Below are positions 1 to 11,361 of a stretch of DNA of 64,000 nucleotides, one piece after another. A model generated the notes under the pieces. The model was not told where the DNA came from, did not search any database, and saw only the letters and a list, made by a program, of their open reading frames with translations. Numbering within the stretch: the stretch's first letter is position 1; every line of letters starts with the position of its first letter. Position numbers and translations under genes: made by a program. Where the stretch lies: assembly GCF_000165425.1 (NCBI RefSeq), contig NW_001799642.1, positions 240,048 to 304,047 of the forward strand, in the 5' to 3' direction. Origin of the DNA: Paramecium tetraurelia. Taxonomy: Eukaryota; Ciliophora; Oligohymenophorea; Peniculida; Parameciidae.

Positions 1-494
1 ATAGGTGGTTCATCATCAAAAAGAGATGGTATTGATTTCTTAGGTGTAAGTTATCTGGTAAAAACATCCAATGGAACATGTTTAATTTATATCTCTTTGT
101 TTATGCTTTATCTGAAGTTACGTAGTTAAATCAAGGCAACTTGAGATTATTCATTACAGTTTGGCATCGAGGGAACTTTTTGAAGATTGGAGGATTTAAA
201 ATTTTCTTGTTCAAATTGGCTCATCTCATCGTTTTGAAGTACTAGATCATCTTCAAATTGAAAATCCAAAAAGGGAGGCTCATTGACTAACTTTAATTAT
301 TTTCAATGGTTACAATTGGAAGAATTCAAATCTTCAAATTGAAAAAGTTGGGGTTCAAACATGGCATAATTATCGAAGTTTATGAAATGATCATAATAGG
401 ATTTCATGGACATGATGCAGCTGGGTTGAGGGGGCTATTGGGAATAATGAAATAAGTGTTAGAGACATCGATTTATTTCTGAGATTGTATTCAT
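1..494 (-). CDS. Q-rich protein, unrecognised; C-terminus runs off the window
   Basis: The protein starts at ATG 494-492 (MNTISEINRCLQ) and reads leftward off the window edge with no TGA. A 27-nt GT..TAG intron at 287-313 is needed to avoid an in-frame TGA and restores a continuous frame. The product is acidic and rich in Q, N, F and S (for example NEPPFLDFQFEDD), and several glutamines are written TAA or TAG. No domain is recognisable in the visible part of about 155 residues. It is divergent from the PWWP gene at 592, with 97 bp between the two starts. The start and splice are well supported; the function is unknown. Confidence 0.7.
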
Positions 495-591
495 ATTATA
501 ATTAATTATGAAAATGATGATTAACGAATTTAAAAAAATCCTATAATATCTTGTAATTAATTATTTGTTTTACAGTACTAAAAGAGAGAGA

Positions 592-1401
592 ATGTAATAG
601 GGCTGTGATGAGAATTTCGAGATAAATGAAGTAGTTTGGGCTAAAGTCTTAGGCTGTAAGTAGTTTTTTAAGCTTTAGATCCATGGTGGCCAGCATAAGT
701 AATTATAGAATAATCATAAATAGATCTCGTCAATTTCGAATGGAAAGACTGGTACAAATTAATAATGCAGAGTGAATTTTTTAGCAGATGGAACGCAGTA
801 TTTGTTTCAATTAAATAATAGCGCTGATTTACGTCTTGAAAAAGTGAAAAAATGGGATGATAAGCCAGCATAAATGGAAACGAAGAAATTGAAAGAAGCA
901 ATCGAATTGGCCAATCAGATTCTGACAGGATAATATTAAAACATATTGCCTAGCTTCGATAATTTGAATGAGCATGCACTTAAAAGTCTGGTCATTAAAT
1001 TGAATGATTTAATAAGAAAGGACAATTAAATGGATGATGTAATTGTTCCTATGATAAACTAGATTGCGCAATTATTGAATAAAATATCGAATGTTGAATT
1101 ATTGTCGATTGTTAAAATGAATCTGGGGTAACAGTTATTTCGAATACATAAAACTCATCAGAGCAGAAAACCAAAGAAATTCTAAATCCTACTCAATACC
1201 TTTCTAGAACAATTAACTACCATAATTGGCTATAAAGAGTAGGTAGAATAAACAACCAGTAATAAAAAGAAATTTAAATAATCCATTTCAAATGAGGAAC
1301 CTCTTGAAGAAATTACAAAATGCGTAATCATTTAAGATGGACCTGAAGTCAAAAGAAAAAAAGCAGAAGAGAGTTTCTAGAATACTCCCCTTAATTAATG
1401 A
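592..1401 (+). CDS. PWWP-domain chromatin protein
   Basis: Translation gives MQQGCDENFEINEVVWAKVLG, then YPWWPAQ, the defining PWWP signature, and RVNFLADGTQYLFQ as the next beta strand. PWWP domains read methylated histone tails and bind DNA, so a nuclear role is likely. Two micro-introns, 656-678 (23 nt) and 699-723 (25 nt), are required: splicing the first creates the PWWP motif itself. The third exon is open to TGA 1399-1401. The spliced length is 762 nt, or 253 residues. After the domain (about residues 1-75) comes a helical segment of about 100 residues and a lysine-rich tail, a layout resembling small LEDGF/HDGF-type proteins. The helical part could be an integrase-binding-like fold, but that is inference. 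Confidence 0.85.
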
Positions 1402-1547
1402 TGATTTTATAATCTATGAAAAAATTATTTCCAATATTCATTAATCACTAGTATTCATTATAATATTGTGTATTTATTGTTGATTTACTCTAAATTGAAA
1501 TATATATATAATATATATTACTATAATTATATTCAATTTTCGAATTC

Positions 1548-3744
1548 ATGAATCCAGAAAAGAAATTGACACTCAACAAAATAACATTAAATCGACCCCT
1601 ACAAAAGATTGGATTACCACCAAAAATCACCCTCAATAAACAACTTGATTCTAGACCCTAAAGTTCAAAAATTGATATTCAATCTGTTAATATAAATTGG
1701 CTAGTCGATAATATATAATAAGAAAAGTATATTTATTAAATAATTTAAATCTAAGTAAGTTAGAATGGATATAAAAATGTTACGTCTTTTTTAAAGATTG
1801 GACCCAAAACACAGAATGCAATGATTAAGGCAAAGAACAAATATTAAAATAGAGCATTTAATTATTAGACTACAACGATCTGCAAGTTAGATTATACGCA
1901 ATCAAAGCAGCATTGTTTGGATTCACTACCTTAAATTTATTAGAACTATTATTTCAAAAATAGCCTAAACCTCTTCTAAGAAGACCAAAAAGCGGTTCCA
2001 AAATTCAAGAATAACTACCCTCATTACTTTATCAACCTTAATAGGTTTTGGCAATTCTATAGAAGACTGCTTAATTAAGTAATGAGAATGTATTCGTGAA
2101 TTTAATTAATGACAATTCTTTAAGTTTTGTTTTGTTTAGAATATTGAAACTCTTCACCCAATTACCAAAGGACTAACCTACTACCTCACAACAATTACCT
2201 TATTTGAATTTAATTTTCATTATCATTAAGAATATAGCCAATAACCAAAAGGAAGCACAAAAATTATTATAACCTATTTATATACAATTAATAGATAGTT
2301 ATTTACATACATTCCCATTTGATCAAACCTATGAGAAAGACTTGCTAAACTTATATACTACAATAACTGCTACTCTGAGAAACTTGGCTAATGAAAATAA
2401 TAGTGTGGAGATGTATCTTTAGAATGGAATTATTAAAAAGTTAGTCATCAGTATGGTTAGCTTCAGTAACAGTTATGAATTGATTTTAAATACATTAAGA
2501 ATTATGTCAAAGATGTCCTTGAGTAAAGAATGTTGTGAATACTTCTTGTAAAGTACTGAGGCTATGCAAAATATTTCAAGTTTCTTTAAAACATATTAAA
2601 CAAATATTTACATCATTATCAGAGCTTCCTTTTTATTAGCTAATATGACTACATATTTTGAGGGAATAAGATAATTAATTTACTATAAATTCAATCAATT
2701 TGGTGATATTCTTAAATGCTTTGACTATTATTGGGCAAAAGAGATTGCTCCATAATAGTTAAATCAAATTGATTAATTCTCATAAAGTAGAGCAGCTTGG
2801 GATTTCTAAATATTACAATCAGAGTAATATTTAATAATTTATTTCATAGAAAAGATATTGATGCTCTCATCAGAATCATTAGATTAATTGCAAATATATT
2901 GACTATTGAATAAATTGGATTGGATATCTTAAAGAATTACTCAAATGAATACAGAATATTAATATCAAAACTATTAAAACTGTTACAAAAGAATACTGCC
3001 ATTTCAAAACAATAGGTAAGCCTAAATTTATAATTAGGAAATCATTTCTTGCACTTTAAGTTGCCTATCCAATTTAACTTTTTATGAGAAGCAAACCTTT
3101 TTAAATGATTTTGAATACAAAAATGTTAAATTTGAATTGATAGCTACTCTTGGACACTTCATCATTTAAAATGAAGATTAGGAGATTTGTTGTGACGGAC
3201 TTAGAGTTTTATCGAATTTATCAAGGTAGAAGGATCTAATCAAATAAATAATGAAATCAAGAATTTCAGAAGGTGTTATCGTACTATTAGATTCAAATTC
3301 AAGGGAGGTTGTATACTATTGCTTAGGTGTAATTCTCAATCTGTTATAGGACTCAGAGTTTAAGTAAAAATCTGATTTATCATTAGAAAAAAAGAAAATA
3401 TAAATATTATTGATTATATAACTTAGGTTTTGAATGATTGTACTACAAACGAAAATGATATAGCTAATCTTGGATTGAAATGCTTAATTTTATTATTAGA
3501 CTCAAATTTGAATTCAGAATATGCAACTAAAATAGAAAAAGCTGTCCAATCCTTTGGAATTGTTTGTGATTAGGTTTTAAAAGTAAAAGAAAATAACGAA
3601 CTCTCAAATACAAGACAATTAATCAATTAAATTATCAATAATATTCCAGAGGAAGGTTTTCCATGTATGCAACCGAATTGTGGAAGAGTACTTAAAACTC
3701 AAAAAGAATTATAAGACCATATTAGTAGAAGACATAAGTTGTGA
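1548..3744 (+). CDS. ARMC2-like armadillo-repeat protein with C-terminal C2H2 finger
   Basis: Four introns (1727-1755, 2824-2849, 3016-3037 and 3364-3386) give an exactly divisible 2,097 nt, or 698 residues. Armadillo-type helices fill the centre: TATLRNLANENNSVEMYLQN, ELILNTLRIMSKMSLSKECC, IIIRASFLLANMT, LSNLTFYEKQ and YYCLGVILNLLQD. Their order and wording resemble ARMC2, a protein needed for axonemal central-pair assembly in cilia and flagella. The last 30 residues read CMQPNCGRVLKTQKELQDH then ISRRH, a C2H2 zinc-finger pattern. The first intron ends AAG rather than TAG, so that splice is the least certain. The convergent neighbour stops 28 bp downstream. Family assignment is by recalled similarity, not a search. 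Confidence 0.75.
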
Positions 3745-3772
3745 TTGTAATATAGATAATTAATATAACCAA

Positions 3773-5054
3773 TCAATATTATTTAAATAATAGTTTTCCT
3801 CTTTTTACTTCTAATTATTTGCTCATTGATGCTGAACGAACTTCTCTGGTTGTTTTTGGTACCTCAACTTTATAGTCACCAGATTAATGATGATTGCTTT
3901 TTGATAAATCACATTTAACACTCTGTTCTAAAAAGTTATTTATGCTGATGTCCTCACGTATTGATTTTATGACTAAATTAACATGATTTGGAAATAATTT
4001 TTAATATAAAAAGACTAAGATTTTTTCATTGCTAACTACAAGTTCTAGTATTTTTAATTTATCTTCCTTATGAAATTAGGTAAAGTCTGTAATCATCTCA
4101 ATTTAATTCTATTACCATTAAGTATTTCCGAAGGGTCGCTTTTTTTTTAAAATATCTCTTCGAACAGTTTCTACACAGTCTAAAAAGAAGGATTCAAGAT
4201 CGCTACGAATAACACTTTTCTTATTTTGGGAAATTAATAAATTATTGACTTTTGTGTTCAAATTTTGAATTTACTTTTAATACTTTTGTTCAATTTATGT
4301 AACATATCTTATTATATTTGAATATAGTTACTTAGTAATCCTTTCAATTATCTCATCAAATTTTGATGTGCTACTGTTGCATTCTTCAATAGAAAACATT
4401 TCTCTAATGGAAGAATAATGATATTTAGATATCGATGAAGAGAGATCTAATTTGGAATTGTAGTCTGTCAATTTTCTTCTTGGAATCTCTATTATAGTTA
4501 GCAAAAAGCATTACTAAATTAATTAGCAGGAGTAGTGGTACAGAATGTCTATTCTAATAAGGGTGTAGGTAGTTATTCTTTTTCAATTTCTGATTATTTG
4601 AGTTTCTTCATCAATCCTTTAATTTATTATTCTAGAAAGTGATTTGATTTTTTTGATTCCTGCATCTAAAATTTGAGTTCTTAAATCTCTTTATTTTTTT
4701 ACTCGATTTTCTCATATAATTTAAGGCATTCTTCTCTAAATAATGTCTATTAGAAAATGCTATTTAAAAATTTACCAATTCATTATCATTCGACTTCATT
4801 TTAACTTGATTTAGTTCAAGATTATTTTGTTGTTCTTCTGTTTTGCTTTTTAATTCTTTCAATTCTGCCTTAATTTTTTTCATGTGACTTTAATATGCGA
4901 TAACAAACTCTGCTTAATTCTTAACTTTAATTTAATTAACAATTTCTGTGAGATCATTTATATATTGTACCAGAGAATGTAATGTTTCTACAGCTTTGTT
5001 TTACTGAGTATTTTCATTTGATGATGTTCTTTCTTTATAAATTTCTAATTGCAT
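3773..5054 (-). CDS. Coiled-coil protein, unrecognised
   Basis: The start is ATG 5054-5052 (MQLEIYKERTSSNENTQ) and TGA is at 3775-3773. Introns at 4747-4775 (29 nt) and 4489-4514 (26 nt) leave 1,227 nt, or 408 residues. The first 150 residues are heptad-rich and charged (KKIKAELKELKSKTEEQQ), typical of a coiled coil. The C-terminal half has further helical stretches (IEQKYQKQIQNLNTKVNN). I recognise no enzyme motif or targeting signal. It is divergent from the gene at 5093 with only 38 bp between start codons. A cytoskeletal or basal-body role would be a guess. Confidence 0.7.
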
Positions 5055-5092
5055 AATTAATTAATAAAAAAAGTTGTTAAAAATATATTTTA

Positions 5093-6378
5093 ATGCGCAA
5101 GAGTCCATTAATGAAGGAGAACATGAAAGCAATTCACAATCAAAAATTTTCGTATCTGAACAAGAGTAAGTAAAAGACCTCATCTCTTGAGAAAAGTTCA
5201 TATTCGAACAGATCACTCTTAAATGAGATGCAACATCAAACCCCAAATCAACCGAAGAAAAACATTTCAACTCAGGCTTCAGATTAGAAACTGCATAATT
5301 GTACAATAGATATTAATATAAAGAAAGTTAAATACTGAAATCATTAATGAAAATATAAAATAGAACAAATCCAATATTGACATAATAGAATTGTTATGCA
5401 GGAGTGAAACTGAATTTCAACAATTGTGTAGGTATTGAAGATCATTAAAATGAAGGCAATGAAGAGAAAAGAATGAACACAAATCAATATAACTCATTGA
5501 ATTAGACGAATCATCCCTCTCCAAAAGTTAAGACCATCTCATTATCAACATACACAGTATAACATGAATTAACCTACCCATTAGAGTACTCAGAGTCCAG
5601 AATTAAGAGAAAAGGAGATCAGACATGAATAGATATCGCAATTTAAATAGTTGATTACATAAACAAAGCAAAGTTTGGAGAATATTAGTATCGCGGACAT
5701 GCAACAATACATAGAGGGAATATTTGATGAAACCATTTAGCCGTTACTTTAATTGAAGGTATAGATTAAACACTTAGAAATTAGAGCGAGTTGCTTAAAC
5801 AAATTGAGAAGTGTATAAATGCTGAACAATATCAAATACGTTCTACTATTGACTCTTTGAAAAAGATGGAGGATGATATCCTCTCTAATGAGTTCAACAT
5901 TATAGAATTCATGGCTATGGGTCCTTTTAATGAAATTATGTTAATCTACCAGAAGAGATTCAAAGAACACTCCATCTTTGTTCAGTAGTTAAATCAATAA
6001 GACATCGTCATGCATCAATTCAAACAACTGCATGAGAACTTCACTCAACAGAATCATTCTTTGTGTAAGCAATTATAACAGTCCTTATAAGCCTATTTGT
6101 CATTATATATCTCTTTCTAAAATAAGGAGGATTTTTATGAGATGAAAGAATTCAGCAATATTTAATAATAGCAAAATCAAATAATCAACCATTTACAAGA
6201 AAACTTATTCCAAACCTGTGAAACCAATAATTCAATTGACGAAGATCAGGTGATTATGAAGGATTAACAAGTGGTCAGAATCCCAGATAAGACTTCATAA
6301 TTTACTTAATTATTAATGAAGGGATTAAATTGCCAAAAGAGCTTGTTTCCTTCAGAATCGCCGCAATTCAAGAATTGA
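5093..6378 (+). CDS. Coiled-coil protein, unrecognised
   Basis: The start is ATG 5093 (MRKSPLMKENMKAIHNQKFS). Four introns are needed to keep an open frame: 5327-5363 (37 nt, long for this genome), 5428-5455, 5557-5584 and 5759-5784. The spliced length is then 1,167 nt, or 388 residues, ending at TGA 6376-6378. The N-terminal third is S/Q/K-rich and probably disordered. The middle (ELREKEIRHEQISQFKQL) and the segment from 5791 (LLKQIEKCINAEQYQIRS, MEDDILSNEFNIIEF) are helical. The first two introns are less certain because one is long and one ends AAG. No conserved domain was recognised. It is followed only 16 bp later by another gene on the same strand. Confidence 0.6.
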
Positions 6379-6394
6379 TTATATATTTAATTTA

Positions 6395-7339
6395 ATGTTA
6401 TTAGAAATCAAAAATTTCTAATTTATTCCTTAATCATTAATAATCTCACTAGACAATGTTCTAACTATCAAAGTTCTCAAAATCTAATCCAACAGTCAGA
6501 TATATTGTTAAGAAAGATATTTTATTTTGTCAATTTCATAATCTGATCAACAACAAGATGAAGAAGAAATAGAAACACCTCCTCTATATGAAAATCAAAC
6601 ATTTATTTATCAGTTTACCAAAGTGGGTAATTATGTGATACAATGCCTGAATTCAATCCCATTTAAAGCGTAAATTTCAGTAATACAAAATGAAATGGAG
6701 ATATCTGCTCTCTAAAAGATGCAACAAACCAAAAATATTGAATAAAAACCTGTAAAACTATAACCAAAAGTTGATTTATATGCCCCAGAGAACAGAAAAC
6801 TCAAAATGTTAGGTAGTCAAGAAACGAGCATGGCATCCACAACAATTCTAGAGCAGATTAAAGAAAAATGTTTAGGAGAAGATACAAATATCGATATAGT
6901 TGATTTGATAATGAATAATAAATCCAACAGCAACAATGAAACAGTGTCCACTTTTAACAGTTCTTTCTAGTAACCGTAAAATATAGTCAAAATCAAGACG
7001 GAGACTTATTCCGATTCAGGCAAATCAGAATTTAATACCATTTTAGACAGGAAAAGTTCAGATCCTATAGTTAGTACAGCTAAGGTTTCAGATAGGATCA
7101 CATTAACTAGAACAAAGTAATAGTAATTGAGTGTTTTTGATAAAATTCAATTTGCAATCCTAGATTCAAAGCATATTGAGATTGATGTTCAAAGTAAGCA
7201 ACCAGATTTCAAGAAAACTTATACGAAAGGATTGAGCATTATGAACTATTTGGAGATTGGTAATCTTATATCCTAAATTTTAGAATATTGTATGGGCATC
7301 TCGAATAAAACTAATGTAATTAATGAAATACAAAATTGA
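6395..7339 (+). CDS. Intron-less unknown protein
   Basis: This is a single uninterrupted frame of 945 nt (314 residues) from MLLEIKNFQFIPQSLIISLD to TGA 7337-7339, with many TAA/TAG glutamines. The N-terminal 110 residues look beta-rich (ENQTFIYQFTKVGNYVIQCL), perhaps a small beta-sandwich. The rest is charged and serine-rich and ends in a helical segment (NYLEIGNLISQILEYCMG). I recognise no family. It begins 16 bp after the previous stop on the same strand, so it is either a very compact tandem gene or shares a short promoter inside its neighbour. Confidence 0.7.
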
Positions 7340-8136
7340 TTAAAAGTTTATTGTTTTCAATGTTTTTTTTAATTAATGATTATAATAATTGATATCTTTA
7401 TTATATTAATCTAGATATAAATCTTTTTGTAATCTTTTATATTTCATTATTATTAAAAGCGTAATAAAAGTGTAACATATTAAGTCATGATTTGATTTAT
7501 CTCAATTAATATATGAGTGAAAAAAAGGTAAACTGGATAGCTCAGCCAATTATTAATCAGTGAAACTTGTAAATTTATTTGAAGAATTCATTTTGAAATT
7601 AAATGTTCTCAAAAATAGTACTTTTATTCATTTTGATATTAAGATTATACATTCAATTTTCAAGATATTCTAAAAATAATTCTTAATGAGATTCTGTATT
7701 TCCTTTTCTTATCTAAAAATCAATACAGAGCTTGATTAATCTTATTTCTCATTTTATAATTCAATCGATCCATATTAACTTACTTACTTCCTACTACTTC
7801 TTTAACTATCTTGTGTTAATTGTCAATTCTAATTCAATAGACATCGATTTTGGTGATACAAAAGAACATATAATCAAACAAATATGTTAGGTAATGAAAG
7901 TGACTTCTATGTTTATTCAAACAAACAAATTTATCTCATTATTAAACATTTTAACATTGATTACATTTTATTAATTTCGTAAATGATTATTAATTATATA
8001 TCATTAATTATATATAAAGAAGTCTTTAGGTAGCTTTCCAGGTCTAATACAAATAAAGCTGCTGTTGTTACTTGATTTGTGTAATAACTTTTTTTTTAAT
8101 TCACAAGTGTTTAATAGTAACAAATCTAATATATTA
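7340..8136. other. AT-rich stretch without a secure gene
   Basis: About 800 bp separates the stop at 7339 from the minus-strand gene model at 8137. Short open frames exist on both strands, and TGA is rare by chance at this AT content, so openness alone is weak evidence. A minus-strand frame over roughly 7990-8230 (for example DDNILDLLLLNTCELKKKL) looks protein-like and could be an extra 3' exon of the next gene, but I could not connect it with a convincing intron. Confidence 0.4.
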
Positions 8137-8567
8137 TCATCTCTTTATAATTTTAAATTAGTCTTAGTTTTTTGATATTTTTCTTTACGTTTCAAAGGGG
8201 AGCTTTATGTAGGATATTGAATTGTCATTCATCTTAAATAATTTATCTAGAGGTTACGCATTACTGTATGATCTTATTTTGTTTGAAGAAGGAGGTTCAA
8301 TCCTATGAGTTGTTAAGACTGATTCTAAGAATCTAGATGTTTTTTAACAATCTTTACTTCATTTAAACTTAAAATATTACCAACATTGATTTTTTTCTAC
8401 TCATTAAGTTTACTTAAGATGTCTCTTGATTCATCCATTTTGTTAATGTGATAAGATTGGCTTTTGTTTCTGGGAATCTACTTGAAAACATCGTAAACTC
8501 TGATCTTTTCTTAACTATTTTTATTTGAGATTGATTTTCTATTTAATATTAACTCAGTTTCATACAT
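8137..8567 (-). CDS. Small hypothetical protein, splicing uncertain
   Basis: The model runs from ATG 8567 (MYETELILNRKSISNKNSQE) to TGA 8139-8137. One intron at 8352-8380 (29 nt, ending AAG) leaves 402 nt, or 133 residues. Protein-like text includes VYDVFKQIPRNKSQSYHINK and HRIEPPSSNKIRSYSNAQ. An alternative 17-nt intron a little downstream would also bridge the frames and keeps more of the preceding exon. The real 3' end may lie further left. No family is recognised; the neighbourhood appears fast-evolving or poorly conserved. Confidence 0.4.
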
Positions 8568-8659
8568 TGAAGGTATGATGGTTCTTTAAGTTCTCTAGGT
8601 GGCTATTTATTGTTATTCTTTGGGTATTTCATAATTCGATTTAGTATTTTTGCTTAAAA

Positions 8660-9394
8660 TCAGTGCTTCTCATAAAGTTAGGGTAAGGCTACTTAATTAT
8701 AATAGCCTTGCTCTTATTATTCAAACCTTAATTCATAACGAAAAATACTAAATAAATTATATTGATTAAAATCATAATATAGATGATGTTATGTAATTAA
8801 AATAATCGGTACTGATGTTTTAAATCACAAATATATCGGAGATTCTTAGACTCAAGGTTCTTACTATTTTTCATTCTTAGTAAATGTTAGTTTCTTTGAA
8901 TAGAAAATCAAGAAAAACTTTATTGGTATTAATTTTTGATATAATTTTATCATATTGTACATTTACTATAATTTGCATCCAATTTATAATTCACTTCTTA
9001 TAAATACTATTTCTATCAGATTATTAAGCTTGATTTTTTAGTCCTTTAATAAATGATTTATATCCCAATAGTATAGTGTTATTTTTGTATCATTTTTGTA
9101 GTAATCAATCATTAATTAAGTAAATTCTGAATTTAATGCTGTCAAATTTCTTTATCATGATTATTACTTGATATACTTATTAATTTTTCAATTTATATCT
9201 TAAGGTTTTTCCAATTACCTCAGATATGCAATTCGGTCCTAAAAAATATATGTGTAATTTACTTTTGAATAAGTGGAAAATTTGTTGTAAATTATTGATG
9301 CATTATCTAACTTTACTATTATTGATTGATAGGTGTTACTACAAATCTAATAACTACTTCATTCTACATACACTATCTCCCTTAGATTACTCAT
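8660..9394 (-). CDS. Possible hypothetical gene, exon structure unresolved
   Basis: Several protein-like frames follow one another on the minus strand: MSNLREIVY near 9394, MIDYYKNDTKITLYYWDINH near 9110, MKNSKNLESKNLRYICDL near 8874, and YELRFEQQEQGYYNQVALPQ, ending at TGA 8662-8660. A 25-nt intron joins the second and third blocks cleanly. The other joints need unusual introns (about 65 nt for the last), so this may be a real multi-exon gene, a decayed one, or chance open frame. No domain is recognised. Confidence 0.3.
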
Positions 9395-9640
9395 TTTTAT
9401 TGAAATCAAGATTGTGATTTAATAAATTTAGCTCTCTTTATATTTTATGGGAAGAACTTTCTCTTTTAATTAATCATCAAATTATTTTTATAAAATTATA
9501 CATAACATACAAATAGAGGAGTTTGTGAATAATAGATATCATAATGATTTATGTTTTAAACTATATCTTGCTATTTAATTAATTTTGATAGCTATAAATA
9601 TTTGATTTATCTCTTTTAACCATTCATAATTAAATAATCA

Positions 9641-10298
9641 ATGGATTTTTTAACTCGATTCAAAGGCAGAACCTAAACCATGAATAAGAAAGAAGGGGTA
9701 ACTGGAATAATTAAATCAAACGGCAATCCTATAGAGAAATTACCAACCTTTTAAAGTCTTAGCTCATTGCTTGCTACAACGGCATCTAACACGATCTCTG
9801 ATTCTGAGAAGCAGTCCCTCTATTCGAATGATTTCACGCCTAAGAGCAAGGACCCGAAGATAATTACTAATATTAGCGCATTTCACAATAGAAAATCCTC
9901 TTTGGCATCTCCTCCAACTCCAAGCTCCAATCTCAATATGTCGAAATCATAAATAGATCTTAATAGCAATTAAAAGTAAACCTTATCGAAGACGGGGTAA
10001 ACAAATTTTAATTTGAGTGATTACCAATTGATTATCATCCCGAAGGAGGCATTAAGTAAGAGATTGAATTTGATAATTAGGTCAATATAAATTGGAAAAT
10101 ACTGAATACAATTTTTAAGGCAAAGAGCCCTTGCAATAGATATAATAAAGATATTATTGCTCAAAATCTTAATCGCTGGATGCATAAAAAGATAAGCCTT
10201 TGATAAAATCGTAAATATTGAGTCAGGGATCGTATTCAAAATAAAATGAGAGGAAAAAGAGTATGATATAGACAGGTTTGAACACACTTCAATACTGA
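9641..10298 (+). CDS. Low-complexity S/T/Q-rich protein
   Basis: ATG 9641 opens MDFLTRFKGRTQTMNKKEGV, and the frame continues through a serine/proline/asparagine-rich segment (SSLASPPTPSSNLNMSKS). A 25-nt intron at 10056-10080 (GTA..TAG) changes frame into QYKLENTEYNFQGKEPLQ and ends at TGA 10296-10298. The spliced length is 633 nt, or 210 residues. The product is probably largely disordered, with basic patches near the end (NERKKSMIQ). No known family is apparent. Many SP/TP pairs would suit kinase targets, which is inference only. Confidence 0.65.
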
Positions 10299-10397
10299 TA
10301 CGATATCACTTAATTAATATTTATATATATTACAATAAAAGCAACAAAACTAAAAAGGAAATTTTAAATAATTTTAATTTTTCTCAATTTAACAGCT

Positions 10398-11050
10398 ATG
10401 AGTTTTCAAGATTAAGCAGAGAAAATATTCGGAGGCCTCTAAAAAGCCTTCAAACGATTGGAGTTGGAATTGGAATACAATTATGAAATAATTTTGTCAA
10501 AATAAAAAGCATATTAAGAATCATTAGGAATGATAGCAGAATTAGAATAGTTGGTTATGATTAGAAATACTGAGATTGAAATAGGAGGATTTCAAGAGAT
10601 GTCTTAGTCAGTCTCTTTGGATGATCAAGACCATCATCTCTTGATGACTTAGTTGAAGGATAACATAAATTTGGTTAATGATTACAAATAACAAATTTAG
10701 GAAGTATTATTATGATTTAATTATATTAGATCAGACGTTAAAATTAACTCATAAACAAATTAGTTAAAGAATAATCTCACGTTAATTCATAGAATCAGTC
10801 ATTTGAATATGATTAGGAAAATGAGCATGAAATTAATTCAAATTTCATATAAAAACGATAGTAAAAGAATGTGGAGAGAGTCAAGGAAATAGAGAAGAAG
10901 ATAAAGGAGAAGCAAAAGAATTTATGCAAAATGTAAAAAAAGATAAAGGGCAAGGAGAAGGACTACGATTATCGTTTGCTTAATTAAATTGAGCGATTGG
11001 ACTCGGATATAGAGAAAATAACACATTAAATAAAGTCATTAATTGATTGA
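10398..11050 (+). CDS. Coiled-coil protein, unrecognised
   Basis: ATG 10398 (MSFQDQAEKIFGGLQKAFKR) leads through long amphipathic helices to TGA 11048-11050. One 26-nt intron at 10704-10729 gives 627 nt, or 208 residues. The C-terminal half is extremely lysine/glutamate-rich (EKKIKEKQKNLCKMQKKIKG) and ends in a heptad-like stretch (LNQIERLDSDIEKITHQI). No enzyme motif is seen. Small coiled-coil proteins of this shape are common in SNARE-like, kinetochore or ciliary complexes, but nothing here decides between them. Confidence 0.75.
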
Positions 11051-11150
11051 TGCATAATAACATTTTTCTTATAGGTTATGTAAATTATAAAAAGATAATA
11101 ATTATAAAAAAAGAATTTCAATTTATATATATTAAAAAAAATAAAAAATA

Positions 11151-11223
11151 TGGAGCAACCGAGCTTCGATCTCAGCGCCTCATGCATGCTAAGCATACGC
11201 TCTACCAAATGAGCTATTACCCC
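11151..11223 (-). tRNA. tRNA-Ala (anticodon AGC)
   Basis: The minus strand folds as a 73-nt tRNA. The acceptor stem is GGGGTAA with TTGCTCC (one G-U pair) and discriminator A. The D stem is GCTC/GAGC. The anticodon arm is TATGC-TTAGCAT-GCATG with AGC in the loop. The T arm is CTGAG/CTCGG around a 7-base loop ATCGAAG. There is no intron and no encoded CCA. AGC reads alanine GCU/GCC/GCA after inosine modification. Confidence 0.93.
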
Positions 11224-11361
11224 ACGTTCGAGAGTATTAATAAGATTAGTCTTTTAAATGAGACGATATGGTTTTTGATCTATTGCTAAGGTTAATTAAT
11301 TGATGTAATTTAAAATAGAAATTAATTATTCAAAATATATTCAATAAATTAATTATATATA

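Noticed and set aside
7515-7565. Possible tRNA-like sequence (CTGGATAGCTCAG)
   Set aside because: The D-arm-like text is not followed by an anticodon stem or T arm that pairs.
11026-11289. Open frames on both strands over the tRNA region
   Set aside because: They are chance frames across a clear tRNA-Ala cloverleaf and have no protein-like composition.
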